Source: JAQGMO01 sp050954505
GTDB lineage: Bacteria; Pseudomonadota; Gammaproteobacteria; Burkholderiales; Burkholderiaceae_D
Direction of reading: 5' to 3'
Assembly (NCBI GenBank): GCA_050954505.1
Contig: JBPBPY010000448.1
Location: forward strand, 1-6,482
DNA: 6,482 nucleotides
Shown in pieces: positions 1 through 6,406 of the stretch. The notes below the pieces were generated by a model. The model had not been told where the DNA came from and did not search any database. It saw only the letters and a list, made by a program, of their open reading frames with translations. The translations under genes were made by a program, and so were the position numbers. How positions within the stretch are numbered: position 1 is the stretch's first letter; each line of letters starts with the position of its first letter.

Positions 1-1481
1 TGTCCGTCTTTCTGTTCTTTTTTGTTCTGGTCACCGTACTGGGTTTCGTGGCATCGAAATGGCAAGGTGGCAAGGCGCACAAGGGTGAGCATCTGGACGA
101 GTGGGGCCTAGGTGGCCGCAACTTCGGTACCTGGATCACCTGGTTCCTGGTCGGCGGCGACTTCTACACCGCCTACACCGTCATCGCTGTGCCAGCGCTG
201 GTGTATGCCGTGGGCGCCTATGGTTTCTTCGCACTGCCGTACACCATCCTGGTGTATCCGATCGTTTTCGCCATCATGCCGAAACTCTGGCATGCAGCGG
301 CCAAGGCCGGGCACGTTACTGCTGGCGACGTCGTGTATGGCCGCTATGGTTCGCGCAAGCTCGAGTTCGCCATTGCCCTGACCGGCGTGGTTGCCACCAT
401 GCCTTACATCGCCCTGCAACTGATCGGCATGGAAGTGGTCATCAAGGCGCTCGGCATCACCGGTGAATTGCCCTTGCTGGCTGCCTTCGTGATCCTGGCG
501 CTGTATACCTACTCGGCCGGCCTGCGGGCACCGGCGCTGATCGCCTTCGTCAAGGACATCATGATCTATATCGTCGTGATCGTGGCGGTGGTCTACGTGC
601 CAATGAAACTGGGCGGCTACGGTGTGGTCTTCCGCACTGCCGGCGATGCATTTGCCATCAAGGGCGGCAATACCGGCTTGACACTGAAAGCGGCGCAAAT
701 CCTGCCGTTCGCCACGCTGGCGCTTGGCTCGGCCATGGCTGCATTCATGTATCCCCACACCCTGACCGGCATCTTTGCCGCCAAGAGTGCCGATACCATC
801 CGCAAGAATGCAGTGTTCCTGCCGATTTACACCGTGCTGCTGGGCCTGATCGCCTTGCTGGGCTACATGGCTTACGCTGCCAACATCAAGGTCACCAGCA
901 ACAACGACGTGGTGCCGGCGCTGTTCAACTCGATGTTCCCGAGCTGGTTTGCCGGCTTCGCCTTTGCCGCCATCGCCATCGGCGCCCTGGTGCCTGCAGC
1001 GGTGATGTCGATCGGTGCAGCCAATCTGTTTACCCGCAACTTCTGGAAGCCGTATGTCAATCCAAACGTCGATGCCAAGGGTGAAGCAAAGGTTGCCAAG
1101 CTGGTTTCGCTGGTGGTCAAGTTCGGTGCAGTGGTGTTCATCCTGTTCTTGCCGACCAAGTTCGCACTGGACCTGCAATTGCTGGGTGGCGCATGGATTC
1201 TGCAAACATTCCCGGCCGTCGTCTTCGGCCTGTTCGTGACCTGGTTCGGCGCCAACGCGCTGCTGTCGGGCTGGGCAGTAGGTATCGTGGCGGGCAGCTT
1301 CATGGTGCTCTCCGACGGTATCAAGCCGGTCCACACCTTCATGGTCAACGGTGATCCGTACACCATCTACACCGGCATCATCGCCCTGGTCCTGAACGTT
1401 GCCGTTGCGGTTGTCGTGCAACTGTTGTTCGGCAAGCCAGGCGAGCAAAAGACCCCAGCCCTGGTGCGCGCACCACGCTGA
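1..1481 (+). CDS. mctP: MctP-type sodium:solute symporter (monocarboxylate uptake permease), 5' end outside window
   Basis: This is an inner-membrane secondary transporter of the SSS family. Relatives of the MctP type take up lactate, pyruvate and other short monocarboxylates, in some cases also alanine. The reading frame is open from base 3 to the TGA at 1479-1481, giving 492 visible residues. A GTG at 48 could be mistaken for the start, but the residues before it (SVFLFFFVLVTVLGFVASKW) form the expected first membrane helix, so the true start lies before the window. Family-typical segments are GLGGRNFGTWITWFLVGGDF, then YTAYTVIAVPALVYAVGAYG, then GVVATMPYIALQLIGMEVV and TYSAGLRAPALIAFVKD. 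Many hydrophobic helices follow up to a short basic tail ending RAPR. In related genomes a small DUF3311 membrane protein often sits just upstream; that region is not visible here. Substrate is inferred from family resemblance only. Confidence 0.9.
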   Translation, partial: SVFLFFFVLVTVLGFVASKWQGGKAHKGEHLDEWGLGGRNFGTWITWFLVGGDFYTAYTVIAVPALVYAVGAYGFFALPYTILVYPIVFAIMPKLWHAAAKAGHVTAGDVVYGRYGSRKLEFAIALTGVVATMPYIALQLIGMEVVIKALGITGELPLLAAFVILALYTYSAGLRAPALIAFVKDIMIYIVVIVAVVYVPMKLGGYGVVFRTAGDAFAIKGGNTGLTLKAAQILPFATLALGSAMAAFMYPHTLTGIFAAKSADTIRKNAVFLPIYTVLLGLIALLGYMAYAANIKVTSNNDVVPALFNSMFPSWFAGFAFAAIAIGALVPAAVMSIGAANLFTRNFWKPYVNPNVDAKGEAKVAKLVSLVVKFGAVVFILFLPTKFALDLQLLGGAWILQTFPAVVFGLFVTWFGANALLSGWAVGIVAGSFMVLSDGIKPVHTFMVNGDPYTIYTGIIALVLNVAVAVVVQLLFGKPGEQKTPALVRAPR

Positions 1482-1571
1482 TCGGCTCTGTCGTTTCAGT
1501 CAGGTTGGCCAGCGCTTGCTGTGCCGGCCTGGCTGGGGCAGCGCCCGCTGACCTTGTCAGCATGTATCTTG

Positions 1572-1609
1572 AAAGACCGGCATTGCAGCTTGCAGTGCCG
1601 GTCTTTTTT
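1572..1609 (+). terminator. Intrinsic terminator after the symporter gene
   Basis: A 16-bp stem (1572-1587 with 1591-1606, one G-T wobble) closes a 3-nt loop and runs into six T residues at 1604-1609. It sits 90 nt after the symporter stop and between two convergent genes. On the opposite strand the stem is followed by only three T residues, so it would end transcripts from the permease side less efficiently. The 1482-1571 stretch before it shows no gene. Confidence 0.9.
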
Positions 1610-1650
1610 CATTCCAGCTGCTGCGCCGATGCAGGGCTGCTACCTTCCGT

Positions 1651-2322
1651 TCAGTTGCCGCGCTGCGGGTCCATTGCGCGGTTGAGCCTGCGCTCGAGAC
1701 GATGCTGCAGCAGTTCGAAGCAGACCGACAACAGCCAGTACACCAGCGCCGCTGCGACATACAGCGGCAAAGGACGAAAGGTGATGGCAATGACTTCCTT
1801 GGTGGCCAGCATCAGTTCCGTCACCGTGATTACCGACACCAGGGAAGTGTCCTTGATCAGGCTGATCAGGGTATTGCTCAGCCCCGGTACGGCAATGCGC
1901 ACCGCCTGCGGAAAAATGATGTGCTGCAGGGTCTGGAGGTTGGTCATGCCCAGGCTGTGACTGGCAGCCCATTGGCCCCGTCCAATACCGAGAATGGCAC
2001 CGCGCATGGTTTCCGAGAGATAGGCGCCGGCGTTGAGCGACAGCGCCAGGATGCCCGCTGCGAATGGCGAGAAAACGATGCCGATGCTGGGCAAGCCATA
2101 GTAGATGATGAACACCTGGACCAGCAGCGGTGTGCCGCGCATCAGGCTGACATAGACAGCGGCTGCCTGGCGCAGCAGCGGTAGCGCAGAAATGCGTGCG
2201 ACGGCCAGCAACATGGCCAGCAGCAGGCCGAAGAACATGGCCGCCACGGCAAACACCAGCGTATAGCCGGCACCCCTGAGCATGATCGGTGCGGCGATCT
2301 GCAACAACTCGAGTAATTCCAT
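1651..2322 (-). CDS. Amino-acid ABC transporter permease (HisM/GlnP/TcyB-like)
   Basis: This is the inner-membrane channel subunit of a polar amino-acid importer, 223 aa from the chosen start. Seen in the sequence: the family block RGTPLLVQVFIIYYGLP (residues 62-78), and the cytoplasmic EAA-type loop (about residues 118-145, AASHSLGM then FPQAVRIAVP) that docks on the ATPase. KDTSLVSVI follows at about 157-165, with several hydrophobic helices throughout. The reading frame extends 21 codons further upstream to 2385, but that stretch lies across the terminator hairpin at 2338-2370 and is not family-like. ATG at 2320-2322 begins MELLELLQ, as expected for this family, and has AAGGA four bases upstream. 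It lies downstream of the solute-binding protein gene on the same strand, and no ATPase gene follows. Cystine is the likely substrate, judged from the partner binding protein; this is inference. Confidence 0.9.
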   Translation of the reverse strand: MELLELLQIAAPIMLRGAGYTLVFAVAAMFFGLLLAMLLAVARISALPLLRQAAAVYVSLMRGTPLLVQVFIIYYGLPSIGIVFSPFAAGILALSLNAGAYLSETMRGAILGIGRGQWAASHSLGMTNLQTLQHIIFPQAVRIAVPGLSNTLISLIKDTSLVSVITVTELMLATKEVIAITFRPLPLYVAAALVYWLLSVCFELLQHRLERRLNRAMDPQRGN

Positions 2323-2337
2323 CGGGTCCTTGAAAGC

Positions 2338-2370
2338 AAAAAATGTCCTGCGTGGCAAACGCAGGACATT
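2338..2370 (-). terminator. Intrinsic terminator just upstream of the permease gene
   Basis: A perfect 12-bp inverted repeat (2342-2353 with 2359-2370) has a 5-nt loop and on the - strand runs into six T residues (2343-2338). It ends only 15 nt before the permease ATG and lies 187 nt past the binding-protein stop. It should end most transcripts coming from the binding-protein gene and let a fraction through. A stem-loop between binding-protein and permease genes is a known way to make more binding protein than membrane subunit. It could instead be the leftover terminator of a lost gene. Confidence 0.85.
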
Positions 2371-2556
2371 GAAGATGTGATCCACCCTGTTTTCGGTCCC
2401 GGGCCACTGCGGCCGCCGTGGGCTCCATAGCCTCCGTGGCCTTCACTGCGGCCACCGCCTTCACGGGCGTTGCACTGACAATGGCAATCGCGGTGCGGTG
2501 AACTGCGTCTGGGACCGGTCTGCCTGGCGCAGGACAGAGTCAGGCGAAATGCAGGT
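2371..2556 (-). other. Spacer between binding-protein and permease genes with a glycine-codon-rich relic-like stretch
   Basis: No intact gene is visible here. Read on the - strand, 2465-2395 encodes a glycine-rich stretch, REGGGRSEGHGGYGAHGGRS, with an in-phase repeat: the 10-mer at 2405-2414 recurs at 2444-2453, an offset of exactly 13 codons. The wording resembles the glycine-rich tail of bacterial RRM-type RNA-binding proteins. No RRM core (RNP motifs) precedes it and no stop codon closes it before the terminator. It may be a 3' remnant of such a gene, or chance GC-rich sequence. No promoter for the permease is evident in this stretch. Confidence 0.35.
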
Positions 2557-3375
2557 TTATCTCGGCGCCTGGCTGACGTCGATGCCAAACCATTTTACCG
2601 ACACCTTTTTCAGGCTGCCGTCGGCAATGGCTTCGCCAATTGCCTTGTCGATGGCGGCCTTGAATTTCGGATTGCCTTTCCTGAACGGGATGCCCATCTT
2701 GTCGACCGAGCCTTCAATGATGGCACCTGGCTTGATCGGCAAGGGCGAGGTCTTGACCAGATAAGCAACCATCAGGCTGTCGTTGAGTGCAGCATCGATG
2801 CGTGAAGCAGCCAGGTCGGCCAGGTATTCCGGCGCGCCCGGATAGGTGCGTACTTCAACGCCGGGCACTGCCTTGGCCTTTTGTTCGAAATTGCTTCCCT
2901 GGCCGACGCCGAGTTTCTTGCCTTTCAAATCCTGCAGGCTTTTGTAGCTGGCGCTGCTGGACTTGTTGACAATGAGCTGCGGACTCGAGACCGTGTAGGG
3001 TGCCGAGAAATCGAAGGCTTCTTCGCGTTTGGCCGTGATGCCCACCTGGTTGACGATGACGTCGTACTTGTCTGCCGACAGACCGGCCAGGATGCCGCTC
3101 CATTCAATGGTGGTGAATTCTGCCTTGACCCCCAGTTTTGCCGCCACCAGTCTGGCAACGTCGACATCAAAGCCCTCGAGCTGGGCGGTCTTGGGATCCT
3201 TGAAGTTGAACGGCGGGTAGGTGCCCTCGACGGCAATCTTCAAGACACCGCGTGACTTCACCGTTTCGAGCAGATCGGCGGCACTGGCGCGTACGGCGCT
3301 ACCGGCTGCGACAAGCGATGCCAGTGCCAGGATGATGGTTTTTTTCCAGGCCAACGATGGCGTTGTGGTGTGCAA
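2557..3375 (-). CDS. Periplasmic family-3 solute-binding protein, cystine-binding-like
   Basis: This is the secreted ligand-binding subunit of an amino-acid ABC importer, 272 aa. Signal peptide: basic KK at 11-12, hydrophobic core about 13-27, and a likely cleavage after RASA (residue 32). The family-3 signature GFDVDVARLVAAKL is at 68-81. Ligand-pocket features are EGTYPPFNF (50-58), NQVGIT (109-114), R117, FSAPYT (123-128) and ALND (196-199). The NQVG and LND elements are shared with FliY/TcyA cystine-binding proteins, so cystine or a related amino acid is the favoured ligand. The start chosen is TTG at 3373-3375, which has AAAGGA six bases upstream and places the signal peptide correctly. 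The open frame runs 55 codons further, to 3540, but that part covers the promoter and repeats and does not look like protein. The permease gene follows on the same strand after 234 nt. Confidence 0.92.
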   Translation of the reverse strand: MHTTTPSLAWKKTIILALASLVAAGSAVRASAADLLETVKSRGVLKIAVEGTYPPFNFKDPKTAQLEGFDVDVARLVAAKLGVKAEFTTIEWSGILAGLSADKYDVIVNQVGITAKREEAFDFSAPYTVSSPQLIVNKSSSASYKSLQDLKGKKLGVGQGSNFEQKAKAVPGVEVRTYPGAPEYLADLAASRIDAALNDSLMVAYLVKTSPLPIKPGAIIEGSVDKMGIPFRKGNPKFKAAIDKAIGEAIADGSLKKVSVKWFGIDVSQAPR

Positions 3376-3400
3376 TTGATTTCCTTTCGTGTTCGAATGC

Positions 3401-3442
3401 GCAGTTGGCAAACAGCAGCTGGAAAACAGCAGCTGGCAAGCG
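3401..3442. repeat. Three tandem 14-nt repeats in the binding-protein leader
   Basis: Three consecutive 14-mers (3401-3414, 3415-3428, 3429-3442) differ from one another at only a few positions. Two contain the palindrome CAGCTG and the third has CAGTTG. They lie between the putative -10 box and the ribosome-binding site of the solute-binding protein gene, so they would sit at the start of its transcript. They could be stacked protein-binding sites. In RNA the two CAGCTG copies could pair around an 8-nt loop. Confidence 0.7.
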
Positions 3443-3450
3443 TCCGGGCC

Positions 3451-3456
3451 ATTATA
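3451..3456 (-). promoter_or_regulatory. Putative -10 box (TATAAT) for the solute-binding protein gene
   Basis: On the - strand there is an exact TATAAT, 75 nt upstream of the TTG start. No good -35 hexamer is found 16-18 nt upstream of it, so if it is used it may need an activator. Transcription would begin around 3443-3445, directly before the tandem repeats. Confidence 0.5.
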
Positions 3457-3547
3457 GGCGCGCACGCTTTCAGCGGCGACGATACAATTCCCATAAGCAT
3501 ATTCGCGCTCTTGCGATCCGGTGCTCCGGTGCTTTGGCACGCCGGCC

Positions 3548-3578
3548 GTTGAAATCAGGACGACTGGATCATTTCAAC
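3548..3578. repeat. 8-bp inverted repeat in the divergent spacer
   Basis: GTTGAAAT at 3548-3555 and ATTTCAAC at 3571-3578 are perfect inverted copies separated by 15 nt, about 50 nt before the acetyltransferase ATG. The geometry would suit a dimeric regulator on one DNA face (23-nt centre-to-centre distance). No T-run follows, so it is not a terminator. No regulator gene is present in the window. Confidence 0.35.
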
Positions 3579-3628
3579 ATGACGAGCACCATCAACCACC
3601 AAACAACCAGCAGAAAAGCGATTTTCCC

Positions 3629-4057
3629 ATGACAGTCAAGATCAGCGTTGGCAACTGGAGCATGCAGCAACGCGCCGCGCGTGCCGTGCGTGATGAAGTG
3701 TTCGTTACCGAGCAAGCCATTCCGGTCGAACTGGAATGGGATGACATGGATGCCGTCAGCCTGCATGCGGTGGCGTGCAACGCCAACGGCGAGCCGATCG
3801 GCACCGGCCGCTTGCTGCCCGACGGCCATATCGGCCGCATGGCCGTCTCGCGCGCCGCCCGCGGCACGGGTGTGGGCGGTCTGCTGTTGCAGGCCCTGAT
3901 GCAGCAGGCGCGCGCGCGTGGCGACGCTGCCGTGGTGCTGAGCGCCCAGGCGCATGCCCTGCCGTTCTATCAACGCCACGGTTTTGTGCCCCAGGGCGAA
4001 CCTTACATGGAGGCCGGCATAAGCCACGTGAGCATGGCCCATGACTTCGCCGGCTGA
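3629..4057 (+). CDS. GNAT-family N-acetyltransferase (ElaA/YjdJ-like small type)
   Basis: This is a cytoplasmic acetyltransferase of 142 aa that would transfer an acetyl group from acetyl-CoA to an unknown amine. The acetyl-CoA loop R-x-x-G-x-G is present as RGTGVG at residues 78-83, after the beta strand GRMAV (69-73). Motif B shows as FYQRHGF (113-119), with Y114 in the usual place of the general acid. The N-terminal block RDEVFVTEQAIPVELEWDDM (21-40) is typical of a small group common in proteobacteria. ATG at 3629 is chosen because homology-like sequence starts with MTVKI; the open frame runs upstream to 3521, but that part lacks family character. The ribosome-binding site is weak (AGAAAAG about 10 nt upstream). 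It is divergent from the binding-protein gene and convergent with the NRDE gene, ending 45 nt from it. No clear T-tailed terminator lies in that gap. The substrate cannot be told from sequence. Confidence 0.9.
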   Translation: MTVKISVGNWSMQQRAARAVRDEVFVTEQAIPVELEWDDMDAVSLHAVACNANGEPIGTGRLLPDGHIGRMAVSRAARGTGVGGLLLQALMQQARARGDAAVVLSAQAHALPFYQRHGFVPQGEPYMEAGISHVSMAHDFAG

Positions 4058-4102
4058 AGGGCAGGTGCAAGCGCACGCCTGAGCTTCGGCGCCGCTGTTG
4101 CG

Positions 4103-4834
4103 TCAATGCCGCAACCGTTCGATCAAGGTGCCGGGCTCGCCGTCGCGCATGCGTACCAGTGTCGACACCCGGGTGCCATAGTCGGGCGATTCGATCAGGA
4201 CCGCAGAGAGCAGGCGTTCACGCGCCAGCCCCACGCCGGTATCGGGCAGATGACGCGTTGCGGCCCGGGATGTATCGCCCAGCATGTCAAAACAGGCAGC
4301 GCTGCTGGCGCCCTGGCACAGCAGGCTGGAAAACTGCGCCTTGGTGCGCACGACCTTCGGCCACGGCGTATCGAGACCGGCATTCGAGAGACCGTAGATT
4401 CCCGCTGCCAGCGGCCGGCCATTGCGGGCGTCGTCGGCGGCACCTTGTGCATTCGAGTACCACACCAGGTCTTGCCCGTCCGCTACCAGCAGGTTGTAGC
4501 CATTGTACGGATCTGCCGCTGCTGCCAGTTGCGCGGCATAGGCGGTGGCACTGATGCTGCCGGCCAGGAAATCGCTGGCCAGACTGCCACGCGTGGGTGC
4601 ATCGGCGCGGTAATCGGCCGGCGCACGCACATTGGTCAGTGCAGCAAAGTGGCCGCTGCGGCTGATGCCCAACCAGGTGCCGCCGCCTTCGAGATCGCGC
4701 CCGGCATAGACGCCGCTGCGGTCCTGCCACCAATGGGCCGGCAGCGCTGCGCGTGCATAAAATTCATCGCGGTTGGCTGCCGCCAGCAAGGAAGTATCGG
4801 GCAGAACCTTCCAGGCCAGAACGATCAGGCACAT
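4103..4834 (-). CDS. NRDE/TANGO2-family protein
   Basis: This 243-aa protein belongs to the NRDE (TANGO2) family, named for the motif visible at residues 21-24 in AAANRDEFYARAA. The N-terminus MCLIVLAW, with Cys at position 2, is family-typical. The block GGTWLGISRSGHFAALTNVR, then a glycine/asparagine turn GLSNAGLDTPWPKV, are also family features. The fold is thought to be related to N-terminal-nucleophile hydrolases, which would make Cys2 interesting, but I cannot confirm this here. Eukaryotic TANGO2 relatives have been linked to heme trafficking; the bacterial role is unclear. The start is ATG at 4832-4834, overlapping the end of the DUF4936 gene by 10 nt, which points to translational coupling. 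The longer open frame to 4969 is excluded because it lies over the DUF4936 gene and lacks family character. It is the last gene of the ygfZ cluster. Confidence 0.88.
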   Translation of the reverse strand: MCLIVLAWKVLPDTSLLAAANRDEFYARAALPAHWWQDRSGVYAGRDLEGGGTWLGISRSGHFAALTNVRAPADYRADAPTRGSLASDFLAGSISATAYAAQLAAAADPYNGYNLLVADGQDLVWYSNAQGAADDARNGRPLAAGIYGLSNAGLDTPWPKVVRTKAQFSSLLCQGASSAACFDMLGDTSRAATRHLPDTGVGLARERLLSAVLIESPDYGTRVSTLVRMRDGEPGTLIERLRH

Positions 4835-5112
4835 GGCACTATCTCTTCGAACAATTCGACATGGCGCGTGCCGAGGGTGAGCGGCAATACGCCAGCCTCT
4901 TGGACTGCCTGCGCCAGCACGGCCTCGAAGCCGGCCGGCACGCCCAGATACACTTCCATGTAGGTCCAAGCACCTCCGTCATGCCCTGGCCGGCGCTTCA
5001 AACCGGTGTCGACTTGCAGGCTGGCGCGCAGACGCTGCTGCATGGCCAGGACAGTTTGCTCCAGCGCGGCGCTGTGGACGGCGCTGACCTGGTAATAGAT
5101 GTAGTGTTCCAT
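4825..5112 (-). CDS. DUF4936-family small protein
   Basis: This is a small soluble protein of 95 aa, resembling the DUF4936 family of betaproteobacteria; its function is unknown. Visible features are HYIYYQV at residues 3-9, LKRRPG at 38-43, and TYMEVYLGVPAGFEAVLAQAV at 50-70, suggesting a ferredoxin-like alpha/beta domain of the monooxygenase or stress-barrel style (inference). ATG at 5110-5112 matches the family start MEHYIYY. A TTG at 5155-5157 in the same frame overlaps the ygfZ stop as TTGA and would add 15 residues with coupling to ygfZ; neither start has a strong ribosome-binding site. It lies between ygfZ (41-nt gap from the ATG) and the NRDE gene (10-nt overlap), so it is almost certainly co-transcribed with both. 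Confidence 0.8.
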   Translation of the reverse strand: MEHYIYYQVSAVHSAALEQTVLAMQQRLRASLQVDTGLKRRPGHDGGAWTYMEVYLGVPAGFEAVLAQAVQEAGVLPLTLGTRHVELFEEIVPCA

Positions 5113-5153
5113 TGTATGGACAGGCACGCCGTCGGCGGCAGGCGTTTCGAGCG

Positions 5154-6374
5154 TCAATCCGGTTCAGGAACCAGGTAGGGCAGGGTGGAAGGCAGAATCT
5201 GCATGCCATCGGCCGAACCCAGGTGCAAGGTGCCGGCCTCGAGCATGGCGGTCTTGATTTCCACCAGGCAGTCCAGGCCGCCATCTGCCGCACGTTCCGC
5301 ATTGACCAGCATGCCACATGGCTGCTGCGGGTCGGTACTGGAAAAGACCTCGGTTCCGGCATGCGCTGCAGCGGCATCGGCATGGCCTGCTGCCGCATCC
5401 GCATCCGATGCCTCGCGCCCGGCGCTTGCCAGCGCCCGCTCCAGAACGTCCTTTGCAACGCTGGCCAGAATCATGCGCCGCTTGAGCTTGCCGAGATACT
5501 GGCTGCGCGTGACAATTTCCTGCCCTGGGTAGCAGCCCTTTTTGAAGTTGACCCCGCCAATGGCTTCGTAATTGATCATCTGCGGCACGAACTGTTCCTG
5601 CGTTGCGCGGGTTACCTGCGGTATGCCGGCCAGGATGTCGAGCCGGCGCCAGGCGCTGGCCGGTTTCGGCTCCAGTGTCTCGGTCAGCCGTGCCCAGGCC
5701 TGCTGCGCAATTTCCACTGTGGTGATCCACTGATAGCGCGCCGCCCCATCGGCGTCGGCCAGCCGGATCAGGGTGCCGGCGCGCGAATCCGCCTTTGCAT
5801 AGGGCGCCTGCGGCATCTGTTCGAACCAGTGCGCCAGTGCCAGCGAGCTGGCAGGGCCGGCCAGCCCGAGCACCACTTCAGTGTCAGCGACATCGGCCAG
5901 CTTTGCCTTGGCGCGCATGATGAACATCTGCAGCCGTTTCTGGATTGCAGGCTGGATTTCACGCGGCAGGCAAAGCAGGATCGCGTCGCCGGTCTTCCAG
6001 ATCAGCATGGTTGCCAGCAGCCGGCCTTTGGGCGTGCAGTAGCCAGCCAGGCGGGCGTGGCCGAGATCGAGGTGTTCGACATCGTTGGTCAGCTGGCCAT
6101 GCAGGAAGCTGGCAGCGTCGTCACCGGCTGCGGCGATCAGACCCAGGTCGGTCAGCGGCGCCACGAAGCCGTCGCGGCCTGGTGCCTGCACACCGAAGCC
6201 GACCACTTCGCCCAGCGCCGCTGCCGGCGTGGCAACTGGCGTTGCCGCGGTGTTGCCTGCCGGCGCTGGCTGCGCGAAGGCTGGGGTGGCCGGTGTGGCT
6301 GGCGTGGCTGTTTGACCAAGCACGGCATGCTGCGTGATGAGAAAGTCGAGCCAGTTCGAAACGGTTGGTGTCAT
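5154..6374 (-). CDS. ygfZ: YgfZ/GcvT-family folate-binding protein (iron-sulfur cluster maintenance)
   Basis: This is a cytoplasmic protein of 406 aa related to the T-protein of glycine cleavage. E. coli YgfZ binds tetrahydrofolate and supports assembly or repair of certain Fe-S enzymes. The diagnostic motif K-G-C-x-x-G-Q-E is present as KGCYPGQE at residues 279-286, including its conserved cysteine. FLHGQLTNDV (90-99) and YCTPKGRLLA (112-121) are also typical. It is longer than E. coli YgfZ (326 aa) because of two low-complexity segments: an Ala/Thr/Pro-rich stretch at about 20-55 and an Ala/Asp/His-rich insert at about 316-341. ATG at 6372-6374 is chosen; the frame extends to a TTG at 6407, but that codon lies in the TATAAT promoter box. 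No strong ribosome-binding site is seen before the ATG. It heads a cluster with the DUF4936 and NRDE genes. Confidence 0.93.
   Translation of the reverse strand: MTPTVSNWLDFLITQHAVLGQTATPATPATPAFAQPAPAGNTAATPVATPAAALGEVVGFGVQAPGRDGFVAPLTDLGLIAAAGDDAASFLHGQLTNDVEHLDLGHARLAGYCTPKGRLLATMLIWKTGDAILLCLPREIQPAIQKRLQMFIMRAKAKLADVADTEVVLGLAGPASSLALAHWFEQMPQAPYAKADSRAGTLIRLADADGAARYQWITTVEIAQQAWARLTETLEPKPASAWRRLDILAGIPQVTRATQEQFVPQMINYEAIGGVNFKKGCYPGQEIVTRSQYLGKLKRRMILASVAKDVLERALASAGREASDADAAAGHADAAAAHAGTEVFSSTDPQQPCGMLVNAERAADGGLDCLVEIKTAMLEAGTLHLGSADGMQILPSTLPYLVPEPD
6282..6308. repeat. Three 9-nt tandem repeats inside ygfZ
   Basis: Three degenerate 9-mers (6282-6290, 6291-6299, 6300-6308) encode the ATP-ATP-ATP tripeptide repeat in the N-terminal Ala/Thr/Pro linker of YgfZ. 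Because the unit is a multiple of three, copy-number change would alter linker length without shifting the frame. Confidence 0.65.
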
Positions 6375-6406
6375 GAGGTTGGCAGAGGTTTGTCGATGGT
6401 GGGACA

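Noticed and set aside
108..1448. Long open frame on the - strand opposite the symporter gene
   Set aside because: It mirrors the codon structure of the symporter; its protein is rich in H, Q, D and R with no recognisable domain.
1640..2464. 274-codon - strand frame overlapping the permease gene
   Set aside because: It is out of frame with the permease, which has clear ABC-permease motifs; the product is low-complexity.
3483..3488. TACAAT on the + strand as a promoter for the acetyltransferase gene
   Set aside because: There is no -35-like hexamer at a usable distance, and it is 140 nt from the gene; too weak to list as a feature.
4058..4115. Possible bidirectional terminator between the convergent acetyltransferase and NRDE genes
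   Set aside because: Only short or bulged hairpins are present (for example GTTGCG/CGCAAC at 4097-4115, which crosses the NRDE stop), and no T-run follows on either strand.
4106..4963. 285-codon open frame on the + strand opposite the NRDE gene
   Set aside because: It is antisense to a well-supported gene, with no family-like motif and no ribosome-binding site.
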